Shown here piece by piece: positions 9,801-10,681 of a stretch of DNA of 10,681 nucleotides (its first letter is position 1; the number at the start of each line of letters is the position of its first letter). Made by a program: the position numbers and the translations under genes. This DNA is from Clostridium sp. UBA6758. Lineage in GTDB: Bacteria; Bacillota; Clostridia; Clostridiales; Clostridiaceae. Location: positions 142,061 to 152,741 of the forward strand of contig DKGY01000071.1 in assembly GCA_002453475.1 (NCBI GenBank), in the 5' to 3' direction. Below the pieces are notes generated by a model, which was given only the letters and a program-made list of their open reading frames with translations, did no database searches and had not been told where the DNA came from.

Positions 9801-10272
9801 TATCACTTAACTTATCCACTAGTAGTGAACTTTCATCCACATTTTCCTTTAAATCTTTAAGAGTCTGTGGAGTAATTTTATGTCTTTTAAATTCTGTTAA
9901 TACACCTATGATTTTATCTATAAATCCCTTTTGTTTTGTAGCCTGCTTAAATATACTAAGTTCATCTTTCGTCTCATCTATAGCTCTGCCTACAATTATA
10001 GCTTTTCCCGTATCATTCATATATTTATGAATTACTCCACCAACTTCATTAAAAATAGTAAAAGCTAATCTTTTAAAACTTAAAAGATGCACATTATTTA
10101 TTCCAGTGGCACCAATTCTTTCAATAAGAGCCTTCTCTGCTCTAAATGATAACTGCTCTGGAACTATTAATATTAATGGAGCTTTATTATCGACAGATTT
10201 TTTATAGATCTCTTCAATACAGTTATAACTCTTACCTGTACCTGCTCTACCGTAAATAAATCTAATTCCCAA
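6802..10272 (-). CDS. addB: AddB, helicase-nuclease subunit B, 1156 aa
   Basis: AddB partners AddA. It has a helicase-like fold in which most motifs have decayed, plus a RecB-family nuclease that in characterised AddAB cuts the 5'-ended strand; the fold also takes part in Chi recognition. Seen here: Walker A GRAGTGKS 8-15, motif Ia-like PEQLSFRAEKA at about 38-48, and nuclease residues H801, D916 and D933-Y-K935. An iron-sulfur cage is formed by C771 with C1110-x2-C1113-x5-C1119, the same spacing as the four-Cys [4Fe-4S] site known in Bacillus subtilis AddB. The start is TTG at 10272: the reading matches the family start (MGIRFIYGRAG), AGGAAGTGA lies just upstream, and no in-frame ATG exists nearby. 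It is the first gene of the addBA operon, with a leader of about 140 nt containing a large inverted repeat. All key residues are present, so it should be functional. Confidence 0.98.
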   Translation of the reverse strand: MGIRFIYGRAGTGKSYNCIEEIYKKSVDNKAPLILIVPEQLSFRAEKALIERIGATGINNVHLLSFKRLAFTIFNEVGGVIHKYMNDTGKAIIVGRAIDETKDELSIFKQATKQKGFIDKIIGVLTEFKRHKITPQTLKDLKENVDESSLLVDKLSDIEVIYSKFQDKLSEGYFDPEDNLTILKGKIEESSFLKGAEVWIDEFSGFTPQQYDIIGKLLRVCTNVNITIPYGGDEVTDKNDDTNPFYPIYTTEEKLTKLAQDNGYYPKNNLHLGIGHRFKESQELAFLEKNYFNNRGKIFKNSTENISIFKAQNPYGEVEFVAKEVLKLVREKNFRYKDIIVVSRDLENYKDIVRVIFEEYEIPFFIDDKEDIASNPLVVYITSLLNIFSKGFRDNSIVNYFKSGFANLSAEEVDLLENYVLEFGIKTRKKWIDENKEYWRESHKYENIIEIKNKGIEPLIELEEKLKGKHKVKDICSSIYKFLVDNRVYENVNEYIEKFKRDNNLLLVDEYSSIWNMLIELLDQFVDILGEEVVTIEEFNNILSMGISHNKMGLIPTSMDQVVVGSAERIKAKEVKVAIVVGVNDGILPRITGDEGLFNDNDRIIFKNNNISVADNSFELAFGEQYLIYNLLSIASDLLYVTYPIADLEGKTKRYSMVIPRLKALFPNVLENTDILKDEVGEDEKAIVGKTPTFNNLIKKLHEYIEKDQITDIWKEIYRYYYQEPEYRGKLLKVISGFTYKNHIEAIGKDKIRQLYGKSLSVSKIEAYANCSFGYFVKYGLKAKERKIYTFAPLDFGNLIHEGLEKFSKRVEKENVKWGTLDKEFCERVLNDVISELTNSEEHRILKSSKRYEYIATRVKRILYRMVLIINEQMERGTFQPLGYEISFGFEKDDYYPPIPITLSTGEVVKLQGKIDRVDKTSIDGVNYYRVVDYKTGRIDLDINDVYNGLKIQLLTYLDAILTLEQEKMSKEPVTSEGKGRTMPGAMVYLSVDDPIMDGSKKLTMENLEEEVLKALKMKGIIIRDLKVIKEMDKTIENGGTSSVIPVSLNKPKKGSDEAEFSKNNSSVITYEGFNVLRTHMKEKVREICEDMLDGIIEVTPCKNGKSYYCEFCEFSSICQFDETMGVNNFKVMPRRNKKELLRELEEEGKGGESNE
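6815..6823 (-). promoter_or_regulatory. Ribosome binding site that fixes the addA start
   Basis: On the minus strand this reads AGGTGGTGA, one mismatch from the AGGAGGTGA anti-16S ideal. It ends 5 nt before the ATG at 6809 and lies inside the last codons of addB. It overlaps the alternative GTG codons at 6818-6821, which argues against their use and places addA translation directly on ribosomes finishing addB. Confidence 0.75.
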
Positions 10273-10276
10273 AATT

Positions 10277-10285
10277 TCACTTCCT
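10277..10285 (-). promoter_or_regulatory. Ribosome binding site supporting the addB TTG start
   Basis: AGGAAGTGA on the minus strand is positioned 7 nt (counted from AGGAAG) upstream of the TTG at 10272. Together with the family-like N-terminus this supports a non-ATG start. The site lies 12 nt downstream of the large hairpin and outside its stem, so simple folding of the repeat does not hide it. Confidence 0.7.
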
Positions 10286-10297
10286 AACTTTTAATTT

Positions 10298-10372
10298 AGG
10301 CATCTGAAAATAAATAATAAGTCAAAGATGAGAAGTATATTTTGAGTTATTATTTATTTTTTGAAGATGCCT
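10298..10372. repeat. Large imperfect inverted repeat in the addBA leader
   Basis: Three paired blocks are visible: 10298-10305 (AGGCATCT) with 10365-10372, 8 bp; 10307-10320 with 10347-10360, 14 bp; and 10322-10326 (TCAAA) with 10341-10345, 5 bp. They are interrupted only by a 1-by-4 internal loop and a single mismatch, and the top loop is 14 nt. There is no U-run after either side, so it is not a typical terminator. The right arm recurs at 5-29. In the addB mRNA it would form a long leader hairpin. The symmetrical T(A/T)AGGCATCT termini suggest a small non-coding mobile or dispersed element, but mobility is an inference. Confidence 0.8.
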
Positions 10373-10421
10373 TATATATTTCACAATTTCTTATGATAAA
10401 TTTCTTTCTTTTCATTACCTA

Positions 10422-10432
10422 ATTATAACATA
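10422..10432 (-). promoter_or_regulatory. Extended -10 promoter, probably for addBA
   Basis: On the minus strand this reads TATG-T-TATAAT, a complete extended -10 with a consensus hexamer (10422-10427). The -35 position holds only an A-tract. Transcription would start near 10415, giving a leader of about 143 nt that includes the inverted repeat. The element abuts and slightly overlaps the hairpin at 10430-10466, and it is the best promoter-like sequence upstream of addB. No LexA-type GAAC-N4-GTTC box was seen nearby. Confidence 0.6.
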
Positions 10433-10466
10433 AGCCAACGATTGTTTTTTAATATCATTGGCTTAT
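10430..10466. terminator. Hairpin, possible terminator upstream of addB
   Basis: A 13-bp stem joins 10430-10442 (ATAAGCCAACGAT) to 10454-10466 around an 11-nt loop. In plus-strand RNA there is one C-A mismatch. In minus-strand RNA the same position is a U-G wobble, so the stem is unbroken, which favours a minus-strand transcript arriving from the right. Neither side is followed by a long U-run, so termination strength is uncertain. Confidence 0.55.
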
Positions 10467-10476
10467 TTATTAGTAT

Positions 10477-10611
10477 CTAAACATCTCTATACTTACCCAT
10501 TATTCTAATTAAATCAAAAGCAATAAATCTATTAATTTCTTCTATATTTAATACATCTTTTCTCATACTTTTAAAATAGCAACCCCCCTGAAACCCGCAT
10601 GAACAAAACAA
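10477..10611 (-). CDS. Doubtful short ORF with Cys-rich start, up to 44 aa
   Basis: An open frame runs from a TTG at 10611, just after an in-frame TAG, to a TAG at 10477-10479. The first part contains CSCGFQGGC. It then passes an ATG at 10566 that would give a 29-aa peptide beginning MRKDVLNIEEINRF. Neither start has a well-placed ribosome binding site; a GGGGGG run (10583-10588) lies 16 nt before the ATG, too far for normal use. In favour are a hairpin 11 nt downstream that folds best in this orientation and the charged, helical look of the peptide. It could be a small protein, a gene remnant or chance. I do not recognise it. Confidence 0.25.
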   Translation of the reverse strand: MFCSCGFQGGCYFKSMRKDVLNIEEINRFIAFDLIRIMGKYRDV

Positions 10612-10673
10612 CTAGTTAACTAGTTATATAGTTTCCTATTAATATATATAACTAGTTTAATATATAACTATTT
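10610..10673. promoter_or_regulatory. Array of AACTAGTT octamers, MarR/AdcR-like operator
   Basis: Two adjacent AACTAGTT units (10610-10617, 10618-10625) form a perfect 16-bp palindrome. A two-mismatch unit follows at 10626-10633, an exact unit at 10650-10657 and a one-mismatch unit at 10666-10673. All starts are multiples of 8 bp apart. TTAACTAGTTAT (10616-10627) matches 11 of 12 positions of TTAACYRGTTAA, the site known for the MarR-family zinc regulators AdcR/ZitR. This suggests a multi-site operator for a gene to the right of the window or for the short minus-strand frame. No regulator gene is visible, so its identity is unknown. Confidence 0.5.
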
Positions 10674-10681
10674 ATTATATG

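Noticed and set aside
10277..10303. Eight-codon minus-strand frame whose stop overlaps the addB ribosome binding site
   Set aside because: Its ATG lies inside the hairpin arm and has no ribosome binding site. The position is suggestive of a leader peptide, but nothing supports translation.
1..10374. The region between the two repeat copies as a composite transposon
   Set aside because: The enclosed genes are housekeeping (addAB) with uniform composition, and no transposase is present. Two copies of a short repeat in direct orientation are better explained as independent dispersed elements.

Overview
The window looks like the chromosome of a low-GC Firmicute, most likely Clostridium sensu stricto. 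The DNA is very AT-rich, strong GGAG-type ribosome binding sites precede most genes, the proteins are rich in Lys, Ile, Asn and Glu, and there is a complete clostridial-type AddB/AddA pair. The genus is inferred from sequence character and not from a database match.

Layout, left to right. Positions 1-29 hold part of a palindromic repeat that recurs at the right end. A plus-strand gene (191-805) encodes a 204-residue protein with two [4Fe-4S] cluster motifs. It ends at a strong, probably bidirectional hairpin terminator shared with the convergent minus-strand gene at 852-1019, which encodes a 55-residue single-span membrane protein with its own extended -10 promoter. Next on the minus strand is a 539-residue, helix-rich, cytosolic-looking protein of unknown function (1130-2749). 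After a hairpin terminator at 2865-2897 comes the main content: addA (2901-6809) and addB (6802-10272), transcribed right to left as addB-addA with an 8-nt overlap. Together they encode the two-subunit AddAB helicase-nuclease that processes double-strand DNA ends for RecA-dependent repair.

The addB leader is unusual. A good extended -10 element (10422-10432) lies about 150 nt upstream of the addB TTG start. Between them is a long imperfect inverted repeat (10298-10372), one arm of which matches positions 5-29 exactly over 25 bp. To its right are another hairpin (10430-10466), a doubtful short minus-strand reading frame with a Cys-rich start (10477-10611), and an array of AACTAGTT octamers resembling MarR/AdcR-type operators (10610-10673), which probably belongs to a gene outside the window.

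Most of the window is ordinary housekeeping DNA repair. No CRISPR array, rRNA, tRNA, intact insertion sequence or prophage gene was seen. The items most worth a second look are the repeat in the addBA leader, the octamer operator array, and the unrecognised 539-residue and 55-residue proteins.
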